Origin: Saccharopolyspora gloriosae | Lineage (GTDB): Bacteria; Actinomycetota; Actinomycetes; Mycobacteriales; Pseudonocardiaceae | Assembly (NCBI RefSeq): GCF_022828475.1 | Contig: NZ_CP059557.1 | Location: forward strand, 2,294,001 to 2,358,000 | DNA length: 64,000 nt | Reading direction: 5' to 3' | Shown: positions 44,819-53,036 of the stretch, one piece after another | Layout: every line of letters begins with the position of its first letter | Position numbering within the stretch: the first letter of the stretch is position 1 | The notes under the pieces: generated by a model | What the model was told of the DNA's origin: nothing | The model's input: only the letters and a program-made list of their open reading frames with translations | Database searches by the model: none | Made by a program: the position numbers and the translations under genes

Positions 44819-45535
44819 TCAGATTCCGTGGCGAGCGGCGGCGCCGTCGAGCAGTGCGCGCAGTCCAGCGTCGAAGCGCTCTTCGGCGGTGGTGGTCGTG
44901 GCGAGCCGCGTCCACTCGGCGTGCGGCGTCTCGGTCCCGAGCAGTGCGCGCAGCTGCGGGAGGTCGCCGTGTTCGAGCTGTTCCTGGAGGAATCGGGTGG
45001 TGTCGGCGGGAAATTCACCGTCGTGCAGCGGTTCCCCGGTGCGCAGCACGTTGCCCTGCACGTAATCGTCTACGGCCGCCAGCAGCGCGAGCTTCGATTC
45101 GGGGTCTAGCGCGGTGTCGGCGAGGGCCGCGAAGGACTGGTCGGCGTGGCGCAGCGCGTTCGGTCCCAGCCGGGCGTTGCGCAGGCCTTGCAGCAACCCG
45201 CGGTGGCGCAGCGATACCTCGCGGGTGCGGTGCGCGATGGCGGTGAGCGCGGCCCGCCAGCCGGTCGGCAGTTCGTCGGCGGGAATCAGGATTTCGCCCA
45301 TCAGCGCGTCGTCCATGAGCGCGATCAGGTCGTCCTTGGTGCGCACGTAGTGGTACAGGGTCATCGTCCCGGCGCCCAGTTCGGCGGCGACCCGGCGCAT
45401 CGAAACGGCTTCGAAGCCTTCGGCGCCTGCCAGTGCGAGCGCGGCCGCGGCGATCTGCTCGCGGGTGAACCGGGGTTTCCGGGTGCCCGGTGCGGGTTCG
45501 GCCCAGATCGGGGTGCCGCCGTGCTCGGTTGCCAT
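44819..45535 (-). CDS. TetR-family transcriptional repressor
   Basis: The 238-residue protein has an N-terminal TetR helix-turn-helix (about 20-67: FTREQIAAAALALAGAEGFE, GAGTMTLYHYVRTKDDL) and a TetR class C-terminal ligand domain (TGWRAALTAIAHRTREVSLR, VQGNVLRTGE). ATG at 45535. It is divergent from a flavin monooxygenase gene with palindromic sites between them, the standard arrangement for a repressor that controls a detoxifying or tailoring enzyme and itself. Confidence 0.92.
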   Translation of the reverse strand: MATEHGGTPIWAEPAPGTRKPRFTREQIAAAALALAGAEGFEAVSMRRVAAELGAGTMTLYHYVRTKDDLIALMDDALMGEILIPADELPTGWRAALTAIAHRTREVSLRHRGLLQGLRNARLGPNALRHADQSFAALADTALDPESKLALLAAVDDYVQGNVLRTGEPLHDGEFPADTTRFLQEQLEHGDLPQLRALLGTETPHAEWTRLATTTTAEERFDAGLRALLDGAAARHGI

Positions 45536-45537
45536 GT

Positions 45538-45595
45538 GGTACACCGTACCGCTAACGTTGTTCGTGCGGTGTACGTCTATCGAGTACGCCGTACC
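45538..45595. promoter_or_regulatory. Paired TetR operators in the divergent promoter region
   Basis: GGTACACCGTACC (45538-45550) and AGTACGCCGTACC (45583-45595) are near-identical palindromes (GTAC-N5-GTAC type) 45 bp apart, and CGGTGTACG (45567-45575) is a third half-like match between them. They occupy nearly all of the 79-bp gap between the TetR and monooxygenase starts, so binding would block both promoters. Confidence 0.65.
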
Positions 45596-45614
45596 AATTG
45601 AGAGGGAGGCGGCA

Positions 45615-47098
45615 ATGCGCACCGAGCACGAGACCGAAGTCCTCATCGCGGGAGCCGGACCGGTCGGACTGGTCCTGGCCTGCGAACTGGCCCGGCGCGG
45701 CATCGGTTTCCGGATCATCGACAAGGCCACCGAGCACTTCGGCGGCTCACGGGCCGACGGGATCCACCCGCGCACCCTGGAGGTCTTCGCCGACCTCGGC
45801 GTGCTCGACGAACTCCACGCGGCGGGCGACGGCGGCATCCCGATGCGCAAGTACGCCGAGGGCGAGCTGGTCTGGGAGGGCAGGCCCAGCGAACCGGTGC
45901 CCGCCACCCCCGGCGTTCCGCATCCCAACCCCTGGTTCGTCCCGCAGTTCCGCATCGAGGAGATCCTGCGCAAAGCGCTCGCCGGGCGCGGCGGCCAAGT
46001 CGAGCTCGGCGTCGAGCTGCGCGAACTCCGCCAGGACGATCGGCACGTCACCGCCCTGCTCGCCGACGGCACGGAGATCCGGTCCCGCTACCTCGTCGGA
46101 GCCGACGGGGGGAGCAGCACCGTGCGACGCGCGCTGGGCATCGGCTTCCACGGCGAGACCGACGAGACGACCAGGATGCTGATCGCCGACGTCCGACTCA
46201 GCGGACTCGGCAGGGACGAGGCGCTGGCCTGGTCCCGCGGCGGGGAGATGGCGTCCGCGCAGCCGCTCGCCGGCACCGGCCTGTTCACCGTCACCACGTC
46301 CCGCGACGACATCGCGGCCACCCCGGCCGAACTGCAGGAACGACTCCGGTGGGTCAGCGGGCTCGACGTGCGGGTGCACGAGGTGCATTGGAACTCGACC
46401 TGGCGGGCCAACGCGCGCCTCGCCGAGCGCTACCGGGACCGCCGGGTCCTGCTCGCGGGCGACGCGGCGCACGTCTGCCCGCCCACCGGCGGGCAGGGCA
46501 TGAACACCGGCGTGCAGGACGCCTACAACCTGGGCTGGAAGATCGCCGCCGTGCTGCGCGGGGCCGACGCGGCGCTGCTGGACACCTACGAGGCCGAGCG
46601 GCGCCCGGTGGCGCGGGACGTGCTGGAGGTGAGCGGACGGCTGCTGGACCTGATGCGCGAGGACGATCCCGAAGCGCACGTGCGCGGTCCGGAACTGAAC
46701 CAGCTCGGCCTGCACTACCGCGCAGGTCCGCTGTCGGCGGAGGAGCGCACTACCCCCGGCCCGGTGCGCGCGGGTGACCGGGCGCCGGATGCCCCGTGCG
46801 CGCGGGGCGGGCCGAGACCCGGCTCTTCGACTTGTTCGGCGGTGCCCACTGGACGCTGCTCGACTTCGGCGGCTCGCTCGGAGACCTGGGCATTGCGGGC
46901 TTGGACGTGCACGCCGTCGTCGGCGAGGCGGCCCGCCCCGGCGACGTCGTCGACGTGCAGGGCCACGCCCACACCGGCTACGGCGTGGACGAGCCCGCCT
47001 TGCTGCTGATCAGGCCCGACGGCTACCTCGGCTGGTGCGGGGACGCCGAAGACCTCACCGGCCTCCGGTCCTACCTGCTGCCGAAGCTGCCCAGGTGA
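45615..47098 (+). pseudogene. FAD-dependent aromatic monooxygenase (PHBH fold), frameshifted
   Basis: Reads from ATG 45615 (GAGGGAGG site). The N-terminal FAD motif is VLIAGAGPVGLVLACEL, followed by YLVGADGGSSTVRRALG and the second FAD motif LLAGDAAHVCPPTGGQGMN. These are class A flavoprotein hydroxylase hallmarks seen in aromatic, polyketide and rifamycin hydroxylases. After GDRAPDAP the frame is lost and the thioredoxin-like C-terminal domain continues in another frame (RAGRAETRLFDLFGGAHWTL) to TGA at 47098. One extra C in the run 46792-46795 restores about 494 residues. Probably induced by release of the divergent TetR. Confidence 0.85.
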
Positions 47099-47138
47099 AC
47101 GCCTCCTTCGCCCGATCGGGCAAAGGAGGCGTTCACCT
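47093..47138. terminator. Long hairpin overlapping the monooxygenase stop
   Basis: AGGTGAACGCCTCCTT (47093-47108) pairs perfectly with 47123-47138, and inside it GCCCG-AT-CGGGC continues the stem after a single mismatch, 22 positions in all. The monooxygenase stop TGA lies in the 5' arm. It shares its arm with the hairpin at 39520-39562. Confidence 0.75.
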
Positions 47139-47191
47139 GGCCGGAGGCGCCGGTGAACGCCTCATCCAGCCGATCCGACCGGGCGGATTCT

Positions 47192-48627
47192 TGTGGTGGT
47201 CGCAACGCCTGATGGTTTATGTGGTGGTGAGTAGATCACGGAGGCGTTGGGCTGGGGTGTGCCAGCCGAGTGTTTTGCGTGGTCGGTTGTTGAGTTGTTG
47301 GGCGACGTGTTCGAGGTCTTCGGGGCTGTGGATGCGGAGGTCGGTGCCTTTGGGGAAGTATTGGCGCAGGAGTCCGTTGGTGTTCTCGTTCGTTCCGCGT
47401 TGCCAGGGTGAGTGGGGGTCGCAGAAGTAGACCGGGACTCCGGTGGTGATGGTGAACTGTTTGTGTGCGGCCATTTCGCAGCCTTGGTCCCAGGTCAGGG
47501 AGCCGCGGAGGTGTTCGGGCAGGGTTTTGATCAGGGGGATCAGGACGTCGCGGACGGCTTCGGCGGTGTGTCTGCCGGGCAGGTGTCCGAGCAGGACGTA
47601 GCGGGTGGAGCGTTCGACCAGGGTCACGATCGCGCTTTCGTTGCGGGTGCCGACGATCAGGTCGCCTTCCCAGTGGCCGGGCACGGCCCGGTCTTCGATC
47701 TGTGGTGGGCGTTCGGAGATCATCACCATGTCGTCGAATCGGGGCGTGCGCTGTTCGGGGCTGCGGTGTAGTGCGCGGCGGGTGCGTCCGGTGCGCAGCG
47801 CGTCGGCGAGTTCGCGCCGTAACCCGCCTCGTGCCTGGATGTAGATGGCTTGGTAGATCGTTTCGGGACTCACCCGCATGCCTTCGTCGTCGGGGAACTC
47901 GGTGACCAGAGCGTGACAGATTTGCTCTGGTGACCATCGTTGCTGCAGGCCGGCGGTGACGTAGTCGCGTAACGGGCCGTGTTGGGCGAGTTTGGAGGCC
48001 TTCGGGCGTGCGCGGCTGGCGGCCCATGCCCGCTGCGCCCGGTGCGGCTGATATTCGCCGGCGACGCTGCGGTTGTCGATCTCGCGTTTGACCGTGGAGG
48101 GCGACCGGCCCAAAACACGCCCGATCGCCCGCAACGACTCGCCCTGCCGCCACAAGTCAGCGATCGTTTCCCGTTCCGTCACCGTCAAAAACCGGGGGTG
48201 CAGCTCAGCTTCGACCACCGCCAACGACAACACTGATCCACTAGTCACAGCGGTGTTGTAGTCGATCCTGTGCCCGTCCGGGTGCACCCGGGCATCACCG
48301 ATCTTGCGGATCCCCCGATCCCAATCAGCGGCAGTGCGCACATGCACCCCGACCCGTGCCGCAGCATCCCGCCTCGACACCCCGGACCCACGCAACTCGT
48401 CGTAGACCGCCCGGCCGGGATGCCCACGCCTGCCCGGTTTCCCACGACCACGAACACCCGCCCTCTTCGCCCACCCGAACGCCGTCGCAGGAGCCACCCC
48501 GGCCACCCGAGCAGCACCCGCAATACAGCCCCCTTCACCCTCCAACACCTCGAAAAACCACGCCTTCAACCCCGCAACAACCACGACCCCCACAACCCCT
48601 CAAATCCAAGGCGTTGCAAGGACCGCT
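47192..48627 (-). mobile_element. IS30-family insertion sequence
   Basis: About 1.44 kb. Imperfect terminal inverted repeats share the core GCAACGCCT (47202-47210) and AGGCGTTGC (48609-48617), with further matches outwards (G-GGT--T). One long transposase gene fills it. The flanks GCGGATTCT (47183-47191) and AGAACCCGC (48628-48636) mirror each other, and GGTGAA (47152-47157) mirrors TTCACC (48654-48659), so the insertion point is the centre of an imperfect palindrome. No clear target duplication longer than 2-3 bp can be defined. Confidence 0.82.
47217..48593 (-). CDS. IS30-family transposase
   Basis: The 458-residue protein has two N-terminal helix-turn-helix regions: VAPATAFGWAKRAG and then ERETIADLWRQGESLRAIGR, the IS30 HTH_38 type. 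The DDE catalytic core has Asp in GHWEGDLIVG, Asp in LTWDQGCEMA and Glu in GTNENTNGLLRQYFPKG. The frame is intact, so the element may be active. Family members are usually 320-390 residues; the extra N-terminal 100 residues add a second DNA-binding module. Start GTG/ATG choice at 48593 is approximate. Confidence 0.92.
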   Translation of the reverse strand: MGVVVVAGLKAWFFEVLEGEGGCIAGAARVAGVAPATAFGWAKRAGVRGRGKPGRRGHPGRAVYDELRGSGVSRRDAAARVGVHVRTAADWDRGIRKIGDARVHPDGHRIDYNTAVTSGSVLSLAVVEAELHPRFLTVTERETIADLWRQGESLRAIGRVLGRSPSTVKREIDNRSVAGEYQPHRAQRAWAASRARPKASKLAQHGPLRDYVTAGLQQRWSPEQICHALVTEFPDDEGMRVSPETIYQAIYIQARGGLRRELADALRTGRTRRALHRSPEQRTPRFDDMVMISERPPQIEDRAVPGHWEGDLIVGTRNESAIVTLVERSTRYVLLGHLPGRHTAEAVRDVLIPLIKTLPEHLRGSLTWDQGCEMAAHKQFTITTGVPVYFCDPHSPWQRGTNENTNGLLRQYFPKGTDLRIHSPEDLEHVAQQLNNRPRKTLGWHTPAQRLRDLLTTT

Positions 48628-48709
48628 AGAACCCGCACCGGGCTGAGGGGACATTCACCTGACGCGCCGAGCCGGAGGTGCTCCGCCGCCGTGCGACTCA
48701 CGGGACTCG

Positions 48710-50065
48710 CTAAACGAGGATGCCCGCGATGGCTGCGCTCATCAGGTTGGCGAGGGTGCCGCCCGCGATGGCTCGCATGCCGAACTCCGCGATCTGCGGA
48801 CGGCGCGAGGGGACCAGGCCGCCGAGGCCGCCGAGCAGGATCGCCAGCGAGGACAAGTTCGCGAACCCGGTCAGCGCGAAGGTGATGATGATGGCGGTGT
48901 GCGGGTCGAAGTTCGCCGCCTGCGGACCGAAATCGCTGAACGCGACGAACTCGTTGAGCACCAGCTTCTGCCCGACGAAGCCGCCCGCGGTCACCGCGTC
49001 CTGCCACGGCACGCCGATCATCCACATCACGGGCGCGAAGACGTACCCGATGATCTGCTCGAAGGTGATGTCGCCCAGCCCGACCAGGCCACCGGCAGCG
49101 CCGAGGATCAGGTTCAGCAGGGCGATCAGCGAGACGAACGCGAACAGCATCGCGCCGACGTTCAACGCGAGCTTCAGCCCGTCGGAGGCGCCGGTGGCGG
49201 CGGCGTCGATGACGTTGCGCGGCTTGGTCTCCAGCGCCTCGCTGTCGTCGACCGCCGTCGCGGTGCCCGCCTTCTCCGGCTCGCCGGTGTCCACAGTGGA
49301 GGTTTCCGCTTCCGCGGTTTCGGCCGGCTTCGGGTTCTTCGAGAACCAGGCCGCCGGACCGCGCCGTTCGGTGCGCTCCTTGGCGGCCTGCTCGGCGTCA
49401 CCGGTCGACTGCTCCGTCTCCGGCACGATGATCTTTGCCATCATCAGGCCGGCGGGCGCCGCCATGAAACTGGCCGCGATGAGGTGGTCCAGGTTCGCCC
49501 CCAGCAACGCGTACCCCACCATCACCGAACCGGCCACAGTGGACAATCCGCCGACCATCACGGCGAAGAACTCCGACCGCGTCATGCCCGCCAGGTACGG
49601 CCGCACCACCAGCGGAGCCTCGGTCTGGCCGAGGAAGATGTTCGCCGTCGCGTTCAGCGACTCCGCGCGCGTCGTGCCCAGCACCGCGCGCAGGCCGCCA
49701 CCGACCACGCGCACCACCCACTGCAGCACGTTCCAGTGGTAGAGCACCGCGGTCAGCGAGGCCACGAACACGATGATCGGCAGCACTTGGAAGGCCACCA
49801 CCGTCGCGCCGTTGGTCGGCATGATCGGCCCGAGCAGGAAGTCGATGCCCTCCTTCGACGAGTCGATCACGCGCTGCACCCCGGAGGAGACCGCGCTCAA
49901 CGCCTGTTTGCCCGCATCCCACCGCAGCACGATGAAGGCGAACACCAGCTGGATCGCCAGCGCCCCGAGCACGGTGCGCGGCCGGATGGCCCGGCGATCG
50001 GTGGACAATGCGAACGCGATCAGCAAGAGCACCACCATGCCCGCCGCGCCCCAGAGCACCTGCAC
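48710..50065 (-). CDS. NupC-family concentrative nucleoside transporter
   Basis: The 451-residue membrane protein starts at GTG 50065 with an AAAGGTGG site. Family hallmarks are FLLGPIMPTNGATVVAFQVL, the NIFLGQTEAPLVVRPYL motif that binds nucleoside, and KLVLNEFVAFSDFGP near the C-terminus. CNT carriers import nucleosides with Na+ or H+. A hydrophilic insert of about 75 acidic residues (TEQSTGDAEQAAKERTERRG and onward) replaces the short central cytoplasmic loop of NupC. No operon partners are adjacent. Confidence 0.9.
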   Translation of the reverse strand: MQVLWGAAGMVVLLLIAFALSTDRRAIRPRTVLGALAIQLVFAFIVLRWDAGKQALSAVSSGVQRVIDSSKEGIDFLLGPIMPTNGATVVAFQVLPIIVFVASLTAVLYHWNVLQWVVRVVGGGLRAVLGTTRAESLNATANIFLGQTEAPLVVRPYLAGMTRSEFFAVMVGGLSTVAGSVMVGYALLGANLDHLIAASFMAAPAGLMMAKIIVPETEQSTGDAEQAAKERTERRGPAAWFSKNPKPAETAEAETSTVDTGEPEKAGTATAVDDSEALETKPRNVIDAAATGASDGLKLALNVGAMLFAFVSLIALLNLILGAAGGLVGLGDITFEQIIGYVFAPVMWMIGVPWQDAVTAGGFVGQKLVLNEFVAFSDFGPQAANFDPHTAIIITFALTGFANLSSLAILLGGLGGLVPSRRPQIAEFGMRAIAGGTLANLMSAAIAGILV

Positions 50066-50287
50066 GTGACCCACCTTTCCTCGATGCGATTCGCGGAATG
50101 CTCGCATCCTCGTGAACCATGCGTGCGGGCGGCCTCACCACGGGAAATGTGGCAACGCGGTCCGGCCCCCTCCGCTTCGGAGCGAGCCGCGAGCCGACCG
50201 CGGGAAGGTGCCGCCGGGCGAGGCCTGCGCGCGATGGTCCGGAAAGCCGCCTTCGGCGCGGCCGGATGGATCAACCGCGAGGTTCCG
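50066..50287. other. Intergenic region between NupC and methyltransferase genes
   Basis: The 222-bp, G+C-rich gap upstream of the nucleoside transporter gene (minus strand) presumably holds its promoter. No convincing gene, hairpin or operator is seen. Confidence 0.35.
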
Positions 50288-51088
50288 TCAGCGGCGCACG
50301 CCCACGCCACCGTAGATCAGGTAGTCGGCGGCGTTCTCGTCGAGCCGTTCATCGGGGCGCCATTCCGAGACGAACACGGCGCCGGGCTCGACCAGCTCGA
50401 ACTCGCCGAACAGCTCGGCGATCCAGCGCTTCGGGCGAGGTGTGGCGGGGTTGCTGCTGGTGGCGAAGAGGCGGGTCAACTGGGCGAGTTCCGCCGGACG
50501 CGCCTCGTTGGCGGCGTGGCTGACCGCGAGCATGCTGCCGGGCGCCAGCGCATCCCGGTAGCGCGCGACGAGCTTCGCCGGGTCGTCCTCGTCCGGGATG
50601 AAGTGCAGCAGTGCCAGCATCAGCAGCATCACCGGCTGGTCGAAGTCCAGCAGCCGTCCAGTCTCGGGATGTCCGAGGACCAGTTCCGGATCACGGGCGT
50701 CGGCCTGCACGATCGTCGCCTGCGCGTCGTCGTCGAGCAGCAGGCGGCTGTGCGCCACGGCGACGGGTTCGTAGTCGACGTAGACCACGGGGCAGGACGG
50801 GTCGATCTCGTGCACGATCTTGTGCACGTTGCCGACGGTGGGGATGCCGGAGCCGATGTCGATGAACTGCCGCACGCCTGACTCCAGCGCGTAAAGCACG
50901 GCACGGCGCAGGAATTCGCGGTTGATGCGGCTGGATGTCGTGATGCCGGGGAAGATCCGCTCGGCGTCGCGGGCGAATCGGCGGTCCGATTCGAAGTTGT
51001 GGCCACCGCCGAGGAACACGTCGTAGACGCGTGCCGCACTCGGCTTGGTGATGTCGACATCCGCCGGGATCCACTCCTGCCGGCTCAA
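50288..51088 (-). CDS. SAM-dependent methyltransferase, Methyltransf_19 (DUF574) family
   Basis: The 266-residue protein is read from TTG 51088 (MSRQEWIPADVDITKPSAAR). RVYDVFLGGGHNFESDR is the family's N-terminal signature, FIDIGSGIPTVGNVH is the SAM-binding motif I, and VVYVDYEPVAVAHS the acidic loop. This actinomycete-specific family is present in many copies per genome and its substrates are unknown. It often sits next to XRE or DUF397 genes, as here with a small CxxC protein and an XRE regulator. The frame extends upstream to 51565 without similarity. Confidence 0.88.
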   Translation of the reverse strand: MSRQEWIPADVDITKPSAARVYDVFLGGGHNFESDRRFARDAERIFPGITTSSRINREFLRRAVLYALESGVRQFIDIGSGIPTVGNVHKIVHEIDPSCPVVYVDYEPVAVAHSRLLLDDDAQATIVQADARDPELVLGHPETGRLLDFDQPVMLLMLALLHFIPDEDDPAKLVARYRDALAPGSMLAVSHAANEARPAELAQLTRLFATSSNPATPRPKRWIAELFGEFELVEPGAVFVSEWRPDERLDENAADYLIYGGVGVRR

Positions 51089-51234
51089 CCCGCACCCCTT
51101 CCTGATCAACGACGGTCCTCGGAGGGTGCCGCAACGGCGGCGCCGGAGGGTCGCGGATCGATCACGGAATGCGGCGCCGGAACCGGGGCCGGGTCGTGGA
51201 AGCCGGCCGAGATCGTTGAAGCGGGGATGTTCGT

Positions 51235-51555
51235 TCAGCCGCCGTCGATGCCGCGCTGGTCCGGGTCGTTCGGACGCGATCTCCGGGCGGCGATCCGGAT
51301 GCAGCGCATGCACGGCATGCCGCTGGATTCTTCGACGAGGGAGGGCTCGAGCGGCATGCCGCACAACGTGATCAGCACCTCGCGCGGTGTCCAGGTCGCG
51401 GCGTGCACGACGCGAGCGCGTTCGCCGACGATTCCCGCGCGGTAGCGGACGTTGAGCACGGTGGGCTCGGGCGGTGGGCGACTGTGGTCCGCTTCGACCA
51501 TCTCGGGTAGCGCCGCCGTTCCGGGTTCGGGTTGGCAGTCGTGAAAAGCAGGCAT
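51235..51555 (-). CDS. Small hypothetical protein with Cys motif (probable zinc binding)
   Basis: The 106-residue protein starts at ATG 51555 behind a GGTGAGAG site. The sequence has a central beta-rich part (TVLNVRYRAGIVGERARVVH) and a C-terminal pattern REVLITLCG followed by GMPCMRCIRIAA, so three Cys with a CxxC pair could bind zinc or a cluster. Similar small proteins accompany XRE and methyltransferase genes in Pseudonocardiales, by recollection. It shares the divergent promoter region with the XRE gene. Function unknown. Confidence 0.65.
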   Translation of the reverse strand: MPAFHDCQPEPGTAALPEMVEADHSRPPPEPTVLNVRYRAGIVGERARVVHAATWTPREVLITLCGMPLEPSLVEESSGMPCMRCIRIAARRSRPNDPDQRGIDGG

Positions 51556-51627
51556 GTTCTCTCACCTGATTAGCTCGCGGTGGGTGAGCGCTTGTCCTGT
51601 CAAGCTACGACCGCTCTGCACTATGGA

Positions 51628-51680
51628 GTGACAGCTATGTGACAGTGCAGCAATAAAGTGCTCACTCCAACGTGTGTCAC
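51628..51680. promoter_or_regulatory. GTGACAG repeats in the divergent XRE promoter region
   Basis: GTGACAG occurs at 51628-51634 and again at 51639-51645, exactly 11 bp (one helical turn) apart, and TGTCAC, its inverse, lies at 51675-51680. The region is A+T-richer than its surroundings and separates the small CxxC gene from the XRE gene. It is a plausible binding site for the XRE protein. Confidence 0.5.
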
Positions 51681-51720
51681 CTAGTCTGGTGGTCCAATGG
51701 CCCCACGTGGAAGGAGTCCC

Positions 51721-52923
51721 GTGCCACTACCCGAACAGGGACTGGCCCTCGGTGACCGCGTCGCCATGGCCCGCAAAGTCGCCGGACTCAACCAGCAGGC
51801 CCTGGCCCAGCGGGCCAATTACAGCATCAGCATGCTCCGTGCGGTGGAACAGGGACGGGAGCCCGGATCGCCCGCGTTCGTCGCGGCCGTCGCCCGTGCG
51901 CTGGGGATCGAGGCCGAGGAGCTCTACGGGCAGCCCTACCGGAGCACGCTCGACGACGACGGCGGCGTCCCGCCGGGGTTGACCGAACTGCGCACGCTGT
52001 TCGCCGAGGGTCGTTACGCCCTGGCGCTCGATCCCGGCTCGGCCGAGGAACTCGAAGCCGACCTCGCCAAGGCGCGGGACCTGCGGCACTCCGACCGCGC
52101 CCGGCAGGCGATCGAGATGACGCCGTCGTTGTTGCGCAGGATGGCCGGCGCCATCCGGCAGGCGAGCACCGATTCGGGACGTGAACGGGGGTATCGGCAC
52201 CTCGCTCAGGCCTATGGCAACACAGCGCAACTGGTCTACCGATTCGGGTGGATTCCACTTGCGACACAGGCCGTGGATCTGATGGAACTCGCTGCGGAGC
52301 GTAGCGATGATCCGCTGCTTGCAGCTCACGCTGTGCAACATCGAGCGTTGATCCTGATGTCCTGCGCCGCGTACGACACCAGCACCCGTCTGGTGCAGCA
52401 TTCGCTCGGCCTTCTGGAGTCCAGACCGGACAGTGAAGAGGTGCTCGCGCTGCGCGGTTCGGCGCATCTGCGCGGCGCGATGATCGCCGCCCGCGGCTGC
52501 GATCTGGACCGGGCACGGGAGCACATCGCTGAAGCGAGAGTGCTCGGTCAACGCATCGGCCGGTCATCGGCCGCCTACGACACGAACTTCGGACCCGGCA
52601 ACGTGGAGATCCACGACGTCGCGGTCTCGTTGGAAGGCGGCGACCCCGGCCGGGCCGCCCGGGATGGCTCCGAACTGCGGCTGCCCGACGACATGCGTGC
52701 CAACCGAGTCGGGCACCACTGGCAGGACGTCGCCCGGGCCTGGGTGATCGCAGGTGACCACACCAACGCCCTGCGTGCACTGAGCAACGCACGCCGAGCG
52801 GCCCCCCAGCAGACCCGCTACCACCCGCAGGTCCGCGAAACGGCCCGAGCCATCGCCATGGCCGAACGCCGCAAATCCGACAGCATCGCCCACTTCACCA
52901 ACTGGCTAGGCCTCAAGGTCTAA
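51721..52923 (+). CDS. XRE-family regulator with TPR-like C-terminal domain
   Basis: The 400-residue protein is read from GTG 51721 with a GGAAGGAG site; an ATG 24 nt upstream lacks one. The helix-turn-helix lies at about 10-70 (LALGDRVAMARKVAGLNQQA, YSISMLRAVEQGREPGSPAF). The rest is helical, resembling the TPR-type region of actinomycete regulators related to signalling-peptide or gamma-butyrolactone-independent control (AYGNTAQLVYRFGWIPLATQ, WVIAGDHTNALRALSNARRA). No DUF5753 is present. It may control the divergent CxxC and methyltransferase genes. Confidence 0.87.
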   Translation: MPLPEQGLALGDRVAMARKVAGLNQQALAQRANYSISMLRAVEQGREPGSPAFVAAVARALGIEAEELYGQPYRSTLDDDGGVPPGLTELRTLFAEGRYALALDPGSAEELEADLAKARDLRHSDRARQAIEMTPSLLRRMAGAIRQASTDSGRERGYRHLAQAYGNTAQLVYRFGWIPLATQAVDLMELAAERSDDPLLAAHAVQHRALILMSCAAYDTSTRLVQHSLGLLESRPDSEEVLALRGSAHLRGAMIAARGCDLDRAREHIAEARVLGQRIGRSSAAYDTNFGPGNVEIHDVAVSLEGGDPGRAARDGSELRLPDDMRANRVGHHWQDVARAWVIAGDHTNALRALSNARRAAPQQTRYHPQVRETARAIAMAERRKSDSIAHFTNWLGLKV

Positions 52924-52954
52924 CACCCCCACCCCGCACAACTGGACGGCAAAG

Positions 52955-53036
52955 CCCCCGAAGCCCAGTTGCCTCGCGGCGAAGCCGTGCAGTGGGCGGC
53001 GAAGCCCGCCTGCCTCGCGGCCGAAGGCCGTGGCTT
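52955..53036 (-). repeat. Mini-hairpin array beside element copy 4
   Basis: The heptamer GCGAAGC occurs at 52979-52985 and 52999-53005 here, and again at 53040-53046 and 53060-53066 in the adjoining element. Each is flanked by complementary bases (GGCGAAGCC, GTGCGAAGCAC). A related GGCCGAAGGCC unit lies between. Isolated d(GCGAAGC) is known as an exceptionally stable mini-hairpin. Units are irregular (14-40 bp apart) with no equal-length spacers, so this is not CRISPR. The array starts about 30 nt after the XRE stop. Confidence 0.65.

Noticed and set aside
43555-47098. Terpenoid or antibiotic biosynthetic cluster (prenyl synthase plus monooxygenase)
   Set aside because: No terpene cyclase, phytoene synthase or carrier genes are present, and the genes are in separate transcription units.
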